Part shown: positions 1 to 12,429 of the stretch, piece after piece
Layout: each line of letters opens with the position of its first letter
Numbering within the stretch: the first letter of the stretch is position 1
DNA from: Parapristionchus giblindavisi
Lineage: Eukaryota > Nematoda > Chromadorea > Rhabditida > Diplogasteridae
Direction: 5' to 3'
DNA length: 64,000 nt
Assembly (NCBI GenBank): GCA_943737045.1
Contig: CALSFV010000291.1
Coordinates: 310,001-374,000, forward strand
Position numbers and translations under genes: made by a program
Notes under the pieces: model-generated
Databases searched by the model: none
Told to the model about the DNA's origin: nothing
What the model saw: only the letters and a program-made list of their open reading frames with translations

Positions 1-1760
1 TCTTACGCAAACGGCCTCCTATCATTCTACCCGAACAGTCTTGTTACGAAAAAAACTCGAGGGTCGCCATCTTTAATCATTATTGATTACTCCTGTTGAA
101 CTCGTTTTGTGATCAATAGATGTTCTCGAATCAAATAGTTTATTTTTATTATACTCGAATACCAGAGAATCAGAAACTTAGAGCCAATTTTGAATTGCAA
201 TTTAACGTAAATCACAAAATGCCTTTGAAAAATTAGTAGAATAATATTAGCAATATACTTTATATGACACGATGCAAAAAAGTGTAATTATTAGTAAAAA
301 AATCAATCAAAATTGTTGATTGAATTGATGCATAAAACGGTATATAACAAATGGAAAACGGGAAATGGCGACTTTCCAGGGTGAAAAAAGAACACTGAAA
401 AATCGAAAATGGAAACTCGAAATTTGAATTCGCGGGCGCGAAAAAGGTGCGGGAATTCAAATTCTGACATTCTATCTGCGATTTTCTGTGGTAATAAGGA
501 GAGGGAGAGGGAGAGGGAGAAGGAGAGAAATAAGCCATCACTGCTTTGGTCACACCATTGGGTGAAGAGGTGAAGCCGAACAATACAAGACAATACAACA
601 ATATAAATTACGTAGCACGAGAAAAAAATATTGAAAATATTATTTTTTGCAAATATTGTGCGTATAAAATGTACTTGCATAAGGAAATGACACTGTGCTC
701 TAAAGGACGTAAGTCGCTCAAAGGCTAGATCTCGCCCCGCCTCTCAATTGTCTCTCCGCTGCCTCTCCCCTATCCCGGCTGACCTTCGCCGCGCGCTATT
801 TGATATTGTGCGTATAAAATGTACTTGCATAAGAAGATGACAAATGGTGCTAACGAACGGAAGTCATAATCGAGAGGCGATCGAGATGTAGCCTTCTACA
901 TCTCGCCCCGCCTCTCGATTGTCTCTCCGCTGCCTCTCTCTAACCCGGCTGACCTTCGCCGCGCGCTATGTGATATATAAAAGAGATCGGCATAGTTTCT
1001 GAACCGTGCAAAACAAGAAAGTCTCTTGTGGGAGTGATTGGCTACTCTCGTACCAAATAAACAAGTGTATTTTATACGGTCAATATATAGAGATCGGCAT
1101 AGTTTCTGAACCATGCAAAACAAAAAAGGCTCTTCTACAAATAAAAACAAGAGATTTTTATACGCTCAATGCTCGGCAATTCAACCTCAAAGTGCCATTT
1201 TCAGCATTTTTAGATCCTCTGGACTGAATTATCCTTAAATTATCACTCTCCTAGCAGTAATGGACTTACTGCTAGGAGAGTTAAGGATAATTCACTTCGT
1301 GTGCCTTGAGCAACGGGATAAGCTTCCCCTTTCCCTATAACTCATTGAACACCTTTTGATCAATATATGATCTCGAAATTTTTTTTCATTTTGATCTCGA
1401 AAATCAGCTCACTCGAATACCAGAGAATCAGAAATTTAGAGCCCAATCTTGAATTGTAATTTAATGTAAATGATGAAAATTGGTCAAACTGCCTTTGAAA
1501 AAAAAATAGTATATTGAGCGTATAAAAATCGCTTGTTTTATTTATCCGTGTGACTATTTCTTGTTTTGCATAGTTCAGAAACAAGAACGATCTCTCAAAT
1601 CAGCGCAGCAAATGGCAGACGAGAAGGCTGTGAGGAAGTGAAAAGGTAATCGAGAGTTAGGCGAGATAGTGTAGGCACCCGTTGTCTGGGCACTTACATA
1701 CAGTTTGTCATTTTCTTATGCAAGTACATTTTATACAGACAATAATAATAGTACTAATCA
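1..1760. repeat. Composite of TIR/MITE copies (TATAAAATGTACTTG family)
   Basis: No gene is seen here. The stretch holds several nested or adjoining copies of a repeat whose end reads GCGTATAAAATGTACTTGCA (near 660, 808 and, reversed, 1718-1737). The opposite end reads CAAGTGTATTTTATACGGTC (near 1062). Inside are CATCTCGCCCCGCCTCTC blocks at about 730 and 898 and repeated GCATAGTTTCTGAACC(A/G)TGCAAAAC motifs. A 22-bp inverted repeat (CTCTCCTAGCAGTA and its complement) lies at 1246-1281. Other family copies are at 13,969, 22,466 and 48,586. Confidence 0.6.
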
Positions 1761-1998
1761 TAATATTGTCTATACGGTACAAAAATTGACTATAATTGTA
1801 TAATTGATAACTTATATAATAGTCAAATTGTCTCTTGGATGGGTGCCAAAATTAATAGTAATAATATTAATTTATCGATTCTTGAACGAGAGAATGCAGC
1901 GATATTCTGTAAATAATAAATATTGAATAAAATAGAAAGAACGACAAAAATGCTGCAATATCTAGATCACAGCTTTGATACTATTACGAAAAGCAAAC

Positions 1999-3366
1999 TT
2001 ATGACTCGGTGCTTATAGATCTCCATCCAACGCACTCCCGAATAGGCCCAGACATGGCCAGAAGCGCCAAAGGAGGAGTGAATGTGTTGATTGCATTGAT
2101 GTATTTATACTGAAATCAAATTTTAAATTCATATTATCAAAATGAAAATCATTCTAAAATAATTAAATCATTCTGTTTTTTTTCACAATTTTTTAATGAA
2201 TTAGAAATAAATTTCGCCATTCTCACTGAAGAGCCATTCTCACTGAAGATGCTGTTACCTCCGCAAGTTTTCATGGTCCACAACTGAGTTCACCACCACA
2301 CACACCTCGCTCACTCGCACTGTCACCCTCCGTCTTCGTCCAAGAGAGGGACCATTGTATCCTATGAGAGATCCCCTTTCCACCCTGAGATATCAAACCC
2401 TGACCCCCCCCCAATATATCACATTTAAATTTCATGAATTTTCACTAGTCACTTTTATGTGTTTCGTTTCGTGCATACGCACGTTGAAAAAAATAAATAA
2501 ATAAACATCTATCTTGTCCACATCATGTCTGGCTTAACAAAGGAAAAAAAGAATAATCTCTAACTTTTCTGAAACATAAAGCAATTACTATTATTATTAT
2601 AATTATTATTATAAATATTAATGTTAATATTATTATCATTATAATAATAGCAGGAGTAGCAGAAGCACGAACCAAATTCGATGCCAGGATGATCAGTTGA
2701 ATATTTTCTAATGTTGATGCAATATACCAGAAAGTCTGTAAGTAATTCATACAAGCTAATTTGAAACTCTCCGCTCTGGCCACACTCTCTCGCTTTCTCA
2801 GTTTACGAGAGAGTATTAGCAATGTGGAGGGTATTGTACAAAATACACTTGTTTGATACGAGAGTAGCCACAATGCCTTCTCTATGTTGTCGTTTTCTAA
2901 AAAGGAGGCAAATTGAGAAATATAAAATCAGTAGAGCGAAATTCAGTCGGATTCGGTAACGAGAGTACGCATCAAGAGAGCTCAAGCAGGAGGGAACGGA
3001 GATCAGAAAGAACACGAGGAGGGCAGGGAAGATTGGAAAACGATTTGGATCACAAGTAATTGGTCTTTGGCGAAGTTCCTCCCAGTACTATTGAGACGTC
3101 GCGTTTGTCGGCAAACGGTTTGCCAACGTTCACGGATGCCCCGACCCGCTTCGTCGTGGACAAAGAAGGCGAGAGAGTGAGGTCAGAGCTGAGAGCTTCA
3201 AATGAACTCGGTCCGAAATTAGCTCAAATCAGCACATTTGTTGATGACTTACCTGATGCATGCACAGAAGCAAATTGGTAACGGTGAGAATAATAACATA
3301 ATAAAGAAAAATCAGCTGTTGGTGCTGGTTGTGCTAAATAAAAATAAATAAATAAATAAATAAATA

Positions 3367-3397
<31 letters not shown>

Positions 3398-6300
3398 ACA
3401 AATAAATATAAATAAATAAATAAATAAATAAAATAGTCCGAACTTTGCTTCTTCTAAGCGATTTAAATTTCCGCAGAATCATAAAATTTATAGGAATTGT
3501 TATAATTACGAATAGAAGCATCTCACATGACGAATATATTTTTGTTATCTGGAAACGTCGACAGTTTTGGCAAAATTTTATACAGCTTTTTTGCCAATGC
3601 TGGAAGAGCGGTCATTGAAAACTTGGCAAAATGCCAAAGTATTGCCCGTATAAAATGTACTTGCATAAGAAAATGACAAACTGTTTCTAAATACCCAGAT
3701 AACGAACATTTACATACAGTTGCACTCTCTCGCTTAGCTCTTGATTACCCCTCCTCCTCCTATTACCTAACCCGTCTGACCTTCGCCGCAATAATTTGAT
3801 ATTTAAAAGAGATCTGCATAGTTTATGAGCTATGCAAAACAGGAAATAGTCATTGCGGACGCTCCGTACAAATAAAACAAGTGATTTTTATACGCTAAAT
3901 AATGTACGCGCTGCTTGACAATGACCGCTTTTTGACAATGACCGCTCATAAAACGCTGATAAAACCAATTAAATCAATAATTATTAAAAGGTACGAAAAA
4001 CGTTAAAATTAAATGAAAATTAATTAAAAATGCAGAATAACCTGCTGTGGTATATTGACATACCTCCGTCGACCTCGTCCAACGTCAACATAATCAGCAG
4101 GCTGATTGATTTTTATTGAATTATTGTTCGCTATGATCAAACTTTACTTGATTTATGGTAAAAGCGTACAGCCAGAGAGGAAAAATAGTGACGATTATGA
4201 TAATTATCAATGTTAGATGAGATTGCCATATCTATACTTATTAAATATTTATTTATTTATTTAATATAAGACAGGTGAGCAAGAGCTAGAAGGTTGCTAA
4301 AAATAAAAAGGGTCAATTTGCTCTCTCATTTTTTAGTGTTCTTCGCCACTCGAGACAGTACGACAGAGCGTGCAAAAGTGGGAGGGCAAATTTGCCCTTT
4401 TGATTTTTGGCAACCTTCTTATTTTCACATTTCTTGTATATAAATGGGATCCCCGGGTGTCCCTTGGGGTCCTCTCTGTCCCCTCACTTTTTACGCTGTG
4501 AATAATGAATATCAACTCTTCAAGTTTTTTTGCGTTGTTTTATTTCAGAATTGACCTAATTTATCACGGAAAGTTTGTAATTTTGAAAAGCTTGTGCTCA
4601 AGAAAACATTATGCAAAGGAATATATTTTTTTAAAACTGGACAAAAGTCAGTGCACAGCGTTTCGAGAGCGGAATTTAGCGAGGCGACGAGAGAAAAAGA
4701 GAGACAAAGAGAGGCGAGAGAGACTGCAGACAGTTAGAGACACGCGACGCATGCAAGGGCGCGGAGGAGAGAGACTCCGCCCCCTCAGTTGATGTGCATT
4801 ATTGGCATCTTGCCAAAAATTCTATTTCCGCTCTCCCCACAGGGCTGAAACGCTGTGCAGTGTACGAGTTCTTAAATTTTCTTCGCATGGTATTTTTCAA
4901 AAAAAAATTTTTTCAATCTTCTATTTTTTCTGAGCCTACCTAATTTATAAAATAAAATCAGGAGTAAAACAACGCAAACAATTTGAAGAGCTGATATTCA
5001 TTATTCACAGAGTGAAAAATCGAGGGGACAGAGGGACTCCCGGTAGTCCCATTTCAATGGGTGATTCCGCTGCTCTTTTTTAATCAATTTGTGCACATGC
5101 GCGATTAAATATATTAAAAAATAATATAAAATATGTATAATATAAAATGTATTACCTTATTATGAGTGACAGGAAAATAAAGTGAAGTAAATCGATTGAT
5201 TACTTGAAAAATCATGAAATACGTATTAGCCGCTGACGCAGCATGGCTTAGATACACGAACGAATTACAAAGAGTATCTGAAAAATATTTCATTATTTCA
5301 TCAGTAAATGAAACAATCCTAACCACCAAGCGTTGGTCCTAGGTGGAAAACTTGATTGGTTAGTCGATGGGATAGTATAACCACTTCATTGGTAATTCCA
5401 GAAAAACCTAAAAATGATTGGAACAAAAAAAGAGCATTTAAAAAAATAAACCTGCAGCAATAAATAAATAGAAGAAGGATGATTTTAAATAAGGAGTTTC
5501 CGATACAAGAATACTGATGCACAAATAGAAATATCCAATTATTAGTAGAAAGTCGATAATATAGCCTAAAAATTCAAATCACAGAAAATTAGCTCGCACT
5601 AATTCGTAGCAGGATTCATATGTATTTTATGGTATCGCTTATGTACTTACAAGGGAACTCTCCCAACTTAAGGTGGCCATATGACATGGGAATAATTGTC
5701 ATGTCATCAGTTTTCGATTACGAATCTATTTTAAACATTGCCCAATCGAGCTGAGATTCGAGAAAATCGATATTAAAATTCGCTATTTTATTCGGAAATT
5801 CGTGAGGCTTCATATATAAACCATCCCAATGCGTTCATAAACCCATCTATCAATTATCCAAACACTTATGTAATTTAGTGGATATTGTAGGTAAGTTGTG
5901 AATTTTCGAATCAAATAGTCGAATTTCAAGATCGATTTTCAAGAATCTCAGCTCGATTGGGCAACGTTTGAAAATGGATTCGTAATCAGCATCGAAAACT
6001 GATTCTGGTCAATTATTCCCTGGTCATATAGCCACCTTAAGTTGGGAGAGTTTCCTTGTTAAGTATACTTCATCCCGGCATCGGCTGTGCACTATATCTA
6101 GGTTATCCTGATAACGCGTAAATTTATTATTTTTGTTTAAATCCTTAAACTTTAAGAGTACTATTGTGAAATTTTGCCACTACTGTGGTAAGAGCTACTT
6201 TCCAGTGATGATTCAAATAATCAGCAAAGAATCATTGTTACCAACAGGCACTAGGTCGAATGAGAACCGATGAATAATATCCGACTGGATCATAACCATT

Positions 6301-6693
6301 TGCATAATTTGTCTAGTAGCGCTTTTCTCGCTTCTCATATGCAAATGGTTATCATCCAGTCGGTTATTATTCATCGGTTCTCTGCCGACGTAGACCTGTC
6401 GAGCAGGCCTAATGGACGATAGCGGAACGTTTTCGTGGGTTTTCTACATCTATCAAACAAGTTTCAGTTCGATCGTTTTCTTGAATGGAGAATAACATCT
6501 CTCAGATACGGAAGAATAAGAACTTGCAAGAAAATCCCCCCTGCCCCTGACTTACTCTTCTGCACATATAGTGCTGATAAGATAAATGTATTGTATCCGA
6601 CCTAGTGCCTTACCAATAATATGTAGAATAAACGCAATATTACTCATAGACGATGCGTGGAGGAAATCGAACAAAAGAAGCACTCGAACGTAC
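1999..6693 (-). CDS. Nematode srv/srg-like seven-transmembrane chemoreceptor, copy 1
   Basis: A predicted chemosensory GPCR of the plasma membrane, of the nematode Srg superfamily (srv/srg-like). Ten exons are read on the minus strand: 6614-6693, 5452-5565, 5324-5407, 5156-5277, 4148-4231, 4042-4101, 3444-3548, 3253-3333, 2673-2735 and 1999-2109. All reading phases join, giving about 300 residues to a TAA stop at 1999. Diagnostic pieces are the first membrane helix with HIIGYIIDFLLIIGYFYLCI, a QVINRFTSLYFPV segment after helix 3, KIWQSHLTLIIII opening helix 5, and the C-terminal NTFTPPLALLAMSGPIR motif typical of the family. The intron 4102-4147 is 46 bp. The start codon is not resolved; a candidate ATG exon lies near 7425. 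Exon order and sizes match copy 2 almost exactly, so the model is well supported although the precise subfamily is inferred. Confidence 0.8.
2748..2870. repeat. Half copies of two MITE families in a receptor intron
   Basis: One arm of the CTCTCCGCTCTGGCC hairpin family (about 2748-2830) is followed by an arm of the TATAAAATGTACTTG family reading AAAATACACTTGTTTGATAC (2839-2858). Both lie upstream of exon 9 of chemoreceptor copy 1, inside the intron. The region 2581-2650 just downstream on the minus strand is an ATT/AAT microsatellite. Confidence 0.55.
3338..3434. repeat. AAAT tandem repeat
   Basis: About 97 bp of AAATA/AAAT units in the intron between exons 7 and 8 of chemoreceptor copy 1. 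The corresponding intron of copy 2 carries a shorter run at 17,465-17,487. Confidence 0.85.
4654..4857. mobile_element. MITE with CACAGCG termini and 5-bp target duplication, copy 1
   Basis: A 204-bp element beginning CACAGCGTTTCG and ending GAAACGCTGTG, flanked by an exact 5-bp duplication CAGTG (4649-4653 and 4858-4862). It is nearly identical to 23,248-23,463. The interior is purine rich (GAGAGAAAAAGAGAGAC) and non-coding. CAC termini with 5-bp duplications are the hallmark of the Transib superfamily, whose ends resemble the RAG heptamer CACAGTG; assignment is by ends and duplication length only. Confidence 0.75.
5650..6058. mobile_element. Foldback element, CAAGGGAA termini, TTA duplication
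   Basis: A 409-bp element starting CAAGGGAACTCTCCCAACTT and ending with its near complement AAGTTGGGAGAGTTTCCTTG. It is bounded on both sides by TTA (5647-5649, 6059-6061). The arms pair over well over 100 bp. A TWA duplication suggests the PIF/Harbinger superfamily. Related interior arms occur at 9,010-9,150 and 11,610-11,985 without these ends. It lies in the intron between chemoreceptor exons 1 and 2. Confidence 0.7.
6245..6609. mobile_element. hAT-like MITE abutting the exon 1 splice donor
   Basis: The terminal repeats read GGCACTAGGTCGAATGAGAA at the left and CGACCTAGTGCC at the right. A TTACCAA direct repeat flanks the element (6238-6244 and 6610-6616). An inner hairpin pairs AACCGATGAATAATA with TATTATTCATCGGTT. 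The right duplication covers the 5' splice site of chemoreceptor exon 1 (donor GTAAGG on the minus strand at 6613-6608). The sister copy at 17,852-18,002 has an exact 8-bp duplication. Confidence 0.7.
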
Positions 6694-8420
6694 CTGTTAA
6701 AGAAATTGCATACACTCAGCTAAATTCCTTTCATTATTTCCTGTCATGTAAGGAAATACAAGTAAAGGTAAAGGTACAACTCGTTATTCAAGGCACACAA
6801 AGTCCTGCAGATGGTCGAGAATAGTGTTGGAAATGCACCTACAAGGGCCTAAGCGATCAAGAGGAAGACCCGAATCGAGATGGCAGGATGAATTTGTGAA
6901 GATAGTCGGGCCAGGCTTTATGAACGTTGCAAGTGATTCTACGCCATGAAGAGATTCTAGTCCATTCCAACCCCATCTAGTGGTGTCATTCCCTAGACCC
7001 CTCTCTCATATCTCGTCTATATAATAAAGCTTTACTCCGTCTACGTCCTTCAACATACACACGTCGGAGATAACAATGTCCCAGTAACCGTCTCATATCA
7101 CCACAGATCCGGTGACCCACCGCTTAGTTCATTTCGATAAATCGGTATCATATAAATCGGAAAAAATCAATAAATATAAATCTATATAAATTATCTATAA
7201 ATATATAAATCGATAAATCGGTATTATAAAATACACGGTAGGGTCATGATTCCCTTTTATGGAAGGAAATATTTGACTGGAAAAATTGCCAGGATTATTA
7301 CTTCACATTTCTAGGAATGCCCTGGCGCACTTTAGCCAGATAATTGTTACTTTAATGTACGTTATTTTAATGTACTTTATAGATATATCGTGGTTGCTGT
7401 ACAGCTGATCTATTCTCATAGAAAATTAAAGATAAAAATACAATGATTGTGTGAATGAGAAAACGAAACACGCAGAATTACGCACAATGATCTCTTGATT
7501 TGCCATATCCGCTCAATAGATAAGGTAAAATTTATAGATACGTCCCGATGTTCAAGGCACACTAACTAGTAAGTAAGATCATTGCTAGGCCAGTGATAAT
7601 TCAAGGCCATTTCAGATAAACTCTCTCAAAATTAATACTCTCTCGCTTTTCTGGATTTCAAAGTAAAAATTGCTTGCACCAGAATATCGTGTAGGGTTGT
7701 CCCAACACGTTGTCTAACATGTTCATAACACGTTTCGCGGTAGTGTAAATTCCCGTTATTGTTACATTTTACCTACACGTAGCGTCGGTTTCGACAGCGG
7801 CAAGACAAAGGTGCCGAGACAGTACAGAAAAGTGAGAGAGCGCAACGATAAAAGTACACATATAATCGCATTGGAGAACGACTGTGGGCATATATTACAG
7901 TATTTCGACAGCGGTCAAGGAATGTCAGAGAAAAAGGTGAGCGAAAGACAGAGACTACGCAAAAGTGAGAGAGCGCAGACAGTTAAAGGATAGTATGACA
8001 TACTGCCGTTCTAGAACGTTTTGGGACCGGAAAAGTCATCATGGAATTGTGCCGGATTCGTGCCGTTATAAAACCAAACATTTTTTGAAACCGGAAAACA
8101 TTTTGGGAATCTTCCGTTTTGGAACCGGGTCATTTTGGTACCACTCTTTCCTTTAGATAATATCATATCAAAGCCATTATTTGAGGAATTCTCATGTTTT
8201 CATGATTTTTTTCCACGCAATTTGTACTATCTTTTGTCTCAAGTTTCGTACATGCTTAATCGTGTGAAACCAGGAAATGACACTCAAGCTAAATTCCAAT
8301 AGATATAGACAGACGCCGGGGCTGTGATAAGAAAACCATGGAAACTATTCCCATTCCCAAAAAAAAACGGAAGCCCACATATTTAATAATGGGAAGGTGT
8401 TCTGCATTTGGCAGGATCGC
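6620..8420. other. Upstream flank of chemoreceptor copy 1
   Basis: No certain gene beyond exon 1 (which ends at 6693). The stretch is a diverged duplicate of 21,320-23,000. Matching blocks include CTATTCTCATAG near 7414 (a candidate ATG-containing first exon on the minus strand, MRIDQLYS) and the CATGTTTTCATGATTTTTTC block at about 8190, which pairs with 22,850. The ORF at 7811-7993 has no recognisable homology and is not conserved in the duplicate, so it is not called. Confidence 0.5.
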
Positions 8421-8427
8421 TATAAGA

Positions 8428-8620
8428 TATAGGACAGCGTATTTGAAAATTTCTGCAATTCTTGTCAAGCAAAAAATGGCAAAATCATTGTCCGTTTCTT
8501 CTCGACTTTTTTCTCTTCCCGGTATTTTTTGTGCGATGAACACCGCAAAAAGGTGAAGAATGATTCGGCCATTTTTTGCTTGACAAGAATTGCAAAAAAT
8601 TTCAAATACTCTGTCCTATA
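8428..8620. mobile_element. Hairpin MITE, TATAGGACAG termini, copy 1
   Basis: A 193-bp inverted repeat whose arms read TATAGGACAGCGTATTTGAA and, at the right, its complement with a few changes. The arms continue through TTCTTGTCAAGCAAAAAATG. A second copy is at about 32,111-32,306. Opposed ORFs inside are simply the two arms of the hairpin. Confidence 0.75.
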
Positions 8621-8753
8621 TTTAGTGAAAATTCTTTTTTCTATTTCTTTTTTTTTATTTAAAAAAAAGTACTCATCATTTTCGGTTTACTTTAGCTCAT
8701 GATAAAAGACTTTGATAAGCGGAAAAAAATATTCCTACACAGCGGAAATACAT

Positions 8754-8866
8754 TAAAGGGAGCGTAACTCAATGGTATCTTCGACGCGCAAGGCTCTCTC
8801 GTTGTTAGTGAACAGAAAAATAGTGTGCGCAATGAAGAAACCATTGAGTGAGGTAACGTTCTCTTT
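8754..8866. mobile_element. MITE of the TTAAAGGGAGAG family, copy 1
   Basis: About 113 bp with inverted ends (ATTAAAGGGAGCGTAACTCA and its partner GAGTGAGGTAACGTTCTCTT). The core is GTTAGTGAACAGAAAAATAG. Further copies lie at 19,232-19,350, 25,539-25,656 and 30,957-31,072. All insert in TTAA-like sites. Confidence 0.7.
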
Positions 8867-9141
8867 AATGGCAAGCTCGAGATTTGTACAAATACTCGAC
8901 CGGGCTTTACTATATTTTCAACGCAAACCAAAAAAAGATATTTTGAAAAATTTCATAATAGTTTTCATTTAGCATTTTACACAGACATTTTATACTGACA
9001 AGCATTTTATACTCGCAACTTGTCCTGGCCATATGAGATGGCAATAACATGACTAGGATCAGTTTTTGATGCTGATTACGAATTCGTTTTTAGAAAGTGC
9101 CTAATCGACCTGAGTTTCGAGGTAATCGATATTTTGATTCT

Positions 9142-9262
9142 TAAATTACACCTCGAGCTAATTTGATTCATTGTCTCCGCTCTTGTGAAACGTTTTGTAG
9201 ACAAAGAAAACGAAAGACTATTGCCAAAAATTTTCAAATAAGCTAGGGATGTGACTTTGTAA
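9142..9262. mobile_element. Diverged copy of the CTCTCCGCTCTGGCC hairpin family
   Basis: Ends read TTAAATTACACCTCGAGCTA and TAAGCTAGGGATGTGACTTT, matching the family consensus ends (CACACCCCAAGCTAATT and complement), but the stem is degraded. Confidence 0.45.
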
Positions 9263-9888
9263 AAATCATAAGCGTGATATTAATGCGCAGAGCTCAAGGC
9301 AGGGAAAAGGTAGATCAAAAAGGTTCACCATGTAAATATGAAAAAGCGCGTACGATATAAAGTTCACCATGCGTACAGTAATCTTTTGCTTTTGCCGAGA
9401 AGTTCTCAATGACCGCTCCTCCTGTATTGGAGAAAGGCTGTGCGCTGCAAAAAGTGCGAGGAGTGGTTACAGTCGGCCAAAGTTCCGTCGCATTTCTAGA
9501 CCAATTCCCAAGAATGCACACTCACTCTCAGCATTTAATGCTCGAGCGCACATGTACTTGATTATGAGTGCGAGAACTTTTTCATATGTGAGAAAGCGTG
9601 CTTCGATGATGCCCTGTTGTTCTACACTATCGTAGTGATTGCGTCAGCAGAAAGTTGTAAAATTTTGTATTCTACTTAAAACTTTTTGGGTAGCTATTGT
9701 TCAGGTGCAGTTTCATTTTGCGCTTTTTTGTGAACACAGAGAAAAGAATAGATAGCAGATTCCATTATGGAAATGTTCCCTCATATGTAGGTAAGGGAAT
9801 TATTCCCTCATACGGGTCGTCCAATTCCCTTATCTATAAGGAAAGAAAGGGACTTTGCTGGGTCTCCTATAGCAGTGAATTCACAAGC

Positions 9889-10065
9889 TCTGGTATTTGG
9901 AAACTTAAAGTCTACTTAACCTACACCACACACACTTGAAGTAGACTTTAAGACAACTTTAAGTGAAAGAACATTTCAAGAAATTCATTACAATATACCA
10001 AGCCACTTTAAGTAGACTTACGTATAACTTGAAGTAGACTTGCGAGTCTATTTCAAGTGAAGAAT
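9889..10065. repeat. AAGTCTACTT-rich foldback repeat
   Basis: Repeated, partly inverted AAGTCTACTTCAAGTGAA units following TCTGGTATTTGGAAACTTAA. Related elements with the same ends are at about 22,176-22,380 and 46,000-46,207. A sister family with ACTAGTAGTTTACTTA arms is at 12,430-12,650 and 21,868-22,074. These look like short foldback elements with very AT-rich arms. Confidence 0.6.
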
Positions 10066-10077
10066 TTAAGACTATAA

Positions 10078-11593
10078 CACGCGTGTCGCTCAAGAATCGA
10101 GTAAAATCCGGGGGTGGTTGGCACATTTCTTGACCCCCATATATTAATGCATTTTTCGATAGTCTATAGGGTCCCTAGCATGAGCTTTTTTGCGTATCTT
10201 CATTTTCAACGTCGAGAGACGACGTCAAACTTTTTCGACGCCGAAATCGGCCGATTTTGGAGCTCTGTAGCTCTTCGGGGCGTGGTTTTGGTATCGAGTA
10301 GTCAACAGAAGAATTTCTTAGAATGTCAAGGAGAATGCACCTGCATCATTGGCCGATTTAATCAGTATTTTTGTAAATAGATTTTATTGTTTAGTTTTCG
10401 TAAAAATATAGGAGCCAAAGTTTTTCTATAGCTCATTCGACTGATCTCGATGAGAGGATTTCAATGGTATACTGAACGTATACTTTATATTAATGCGCTC
10501 GAAAGTTATGAGCGTTTAAAAAAATTGAGTGAGAAATTCGTGAGGTTTTCTATACAATACATCCGGATTGGTTGGTGAACTAATCTATAAAGGATCACCT
10601 CAAGTGCCTGTGTGGTGTAATGGATAATGTGTCTACATTCGCTTTTGTCTGTCGGGGGTTCGATCCCCCTTGCCGCAGATTTCTTTTGCAGATTTTTTTA
10701 TGTCTAATGTTTTCGATAAAGCTCTGTCAGATGTCAAAATCGTTTCAATTGTATCCGAAGAGCACTAGAACGAAGTCGAGTATTCGATCAGCCAGTGGAT
10801 GGACCAGGAAGAGAAGAGTTCTGGAGGAGTCAAAGGACTCGCACAGCGATCTGATCGGCTTATAAGCGAAATTTCCTTTTCGCATATCTCGGGAAATCTG
10901 CTAAATTTCAAAAAATGGTGCTACAGTTCCCTAGATCTATTGCATATCTAGCTATGGCCAAAGCACCATCTTCAGAAAAGTTGTCGTTCATGAGTTACAA
11001 GATGGGCGACGTTTACTAATTGCTCAATCAGTTCGCCGTGACTCGGAGATGTACGATTACGTCTTCAAAGAGGAAGAGGATGAGGATGAAGCGATTCCAG
11101 GACAAAACGAAGATGACTTCATTAGGATTGTAGTCGAGGGAGAAGGAGATGAACTAATCCTGTCAAGTTGAAAAAACGTTCAGCATACCGTTGGAATCTT
11201 CTCATCAAGCTCTATCGAATGAGCTATTGAAAAACTTTGGCTCCTATATTGTTACGAAAACTAAACAATAAAATCTAATTACAAAAATACTGATTAAAAT
11301 ATCGATCGGCCAATGATGCAGGTGCATTCTCCTTGACATTCTAAGAAATTCTTCTGTTGACTACTCGATACCAAAACCACACCCCGAAGAGCTACAGAGC
11401 TCCAAAGTCGGCCGATTTCGGCGTCCAAAAAGTTTGACGTCGTCTCTCGACGTTGAAAATGAAGATACGCAAAAAAGCTCGCGCTATCATGTTAGGGACC
11501 CTATGGACTAATAAAAAATCACCTCTGTTCATTTTCGGCTTTTTCAATGTGCTACGGTTTATTCGAACTTTACGCGACACGCGTGATAAGTTT
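10078..11593. mobile_element. 1.5-kb TIR element with tRNA-like core
   Basis: Long inverted arms of about 350 bp (10,078-10,440 and about 11,235-11,593). The tips read CACGCGTGTCGC and GCGACACGCGTG, flanked by ATAA on both sides. Shared arm motifs include CGTATCTTCATTTTCAACGT and GAAATCGGCCGA. The middle holds a tRNA-like sequence (10,609-10,680) and no transposase that I recognise. A CAC tip with a 4-bp duplication would fit Chapaev/CACTA-related elements, but this is only a guess from the ends. Confidence 0.7.
10609..10680 (+). other. tRNA-like sequence inside a TIR element
   Basis: An A-box-like TGGTGTAATGGATA and a perfect B box GGTTCGATCCC with a GGGGG/CCCCC T-stem are present. The anticodon arm pairs badly (only ACA/TGT), so this is a tRNA-derived promoter-like core and not a functional tRNA. 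Confidence 0.55.
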
Positions 11594-11609
11594 CGAGATA
11601 CCATATTGG

Positions 11610-11985
11610 AAATGGTCAGAACTCGTATGAGATGGCAATAGCATGACTCGAATAAGTTTTTGATGCATGTTACGAATCCGTTTCAAAACGTTGCCCAATC
11701 GAGCTAACAAGCTTCGAGAAAATCGATATTGAAATTCGACTATAATAGTTGATTAGAAAATTCACATCTTATCTGCCTCATATACTACAAAACCACACCA
11801 GCAGTTGTTTGGATAGTTGATAGATGAGTTGATAAAACCCATTAGGATGGTTTGTGCAGGAATCCACACTAATTTCCGAATCAACTAGACGCATTCCAAT
11901 ATCGATTTTCTCGAAGCTCATCTCGATTGGGCAACGTTTGAAAGCGGATTCGTAATCAGCATCGAAAACTGGTCCTAGACAGGAT
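11610..11985. repeat. Inverted repeat related to the 5,650 element
   Basis: Arms carry GTTGCCCAATCGAGCTA, TCGAGAAAATCGATATT and, inverted, AATATCGATTTTCTCGA. They match the interior of the 5,650-6,058 element, but the CAAGGGAA termini are absent, so this is a variant or decayed copy. Confidence 0.55.
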
Positions 11986-12429
11986 CTCAAAGTTGCGAGT
12001 TGCGAGCATCCCCTTGTCAGTCAACTAGAAAGGAACCCAGTCAATTGTAATGGCACTCAGAGTCTACTAGGAGGAAAACCCTATTTTGTTGGCTCTATTT
12101 TGTGGTTCCACAAAGAAACCGAACAAAAGAACGAGTAAAAAACATTTAAAAAAATGCAACAACAACAAAACATAAAAATCCAATCAAATATTGCCCTCCC
12201 CTCTTTTGGCTATTACATGCGTAAGTGAAATGTAAAAGATTCATTAACATTCGCGGAACTCCACCTTTAAGTATAGCCGTGGTGAATGTAGCGATAAATA
12301 GACGGATAATCTTAAATATCAAAAATAGTACAAGTATTTAAAAGTTCAACATATTTAATGCCACGTACTTCCAAATATCGCCGAGTTTTAAAGAAAGTCT
12401 AACCTTGGTCAGTGAAACGGGCTGAATCA

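Noticed and set aside
3060..3281. Plus-strand ORF ending with a VDDLPDAC motif resembling an RT active site
   Set aside because: The end of this frame is the antisense of chemoreceptor exon 8 (3,253-3,333), which is conserved in the other copy; there is no other RT motif.
10609..10680. Functional tRNA call
   Set aside because: The B box is perfect but the anticodon stem does not pair; it is kept only as a tRNA-like core.
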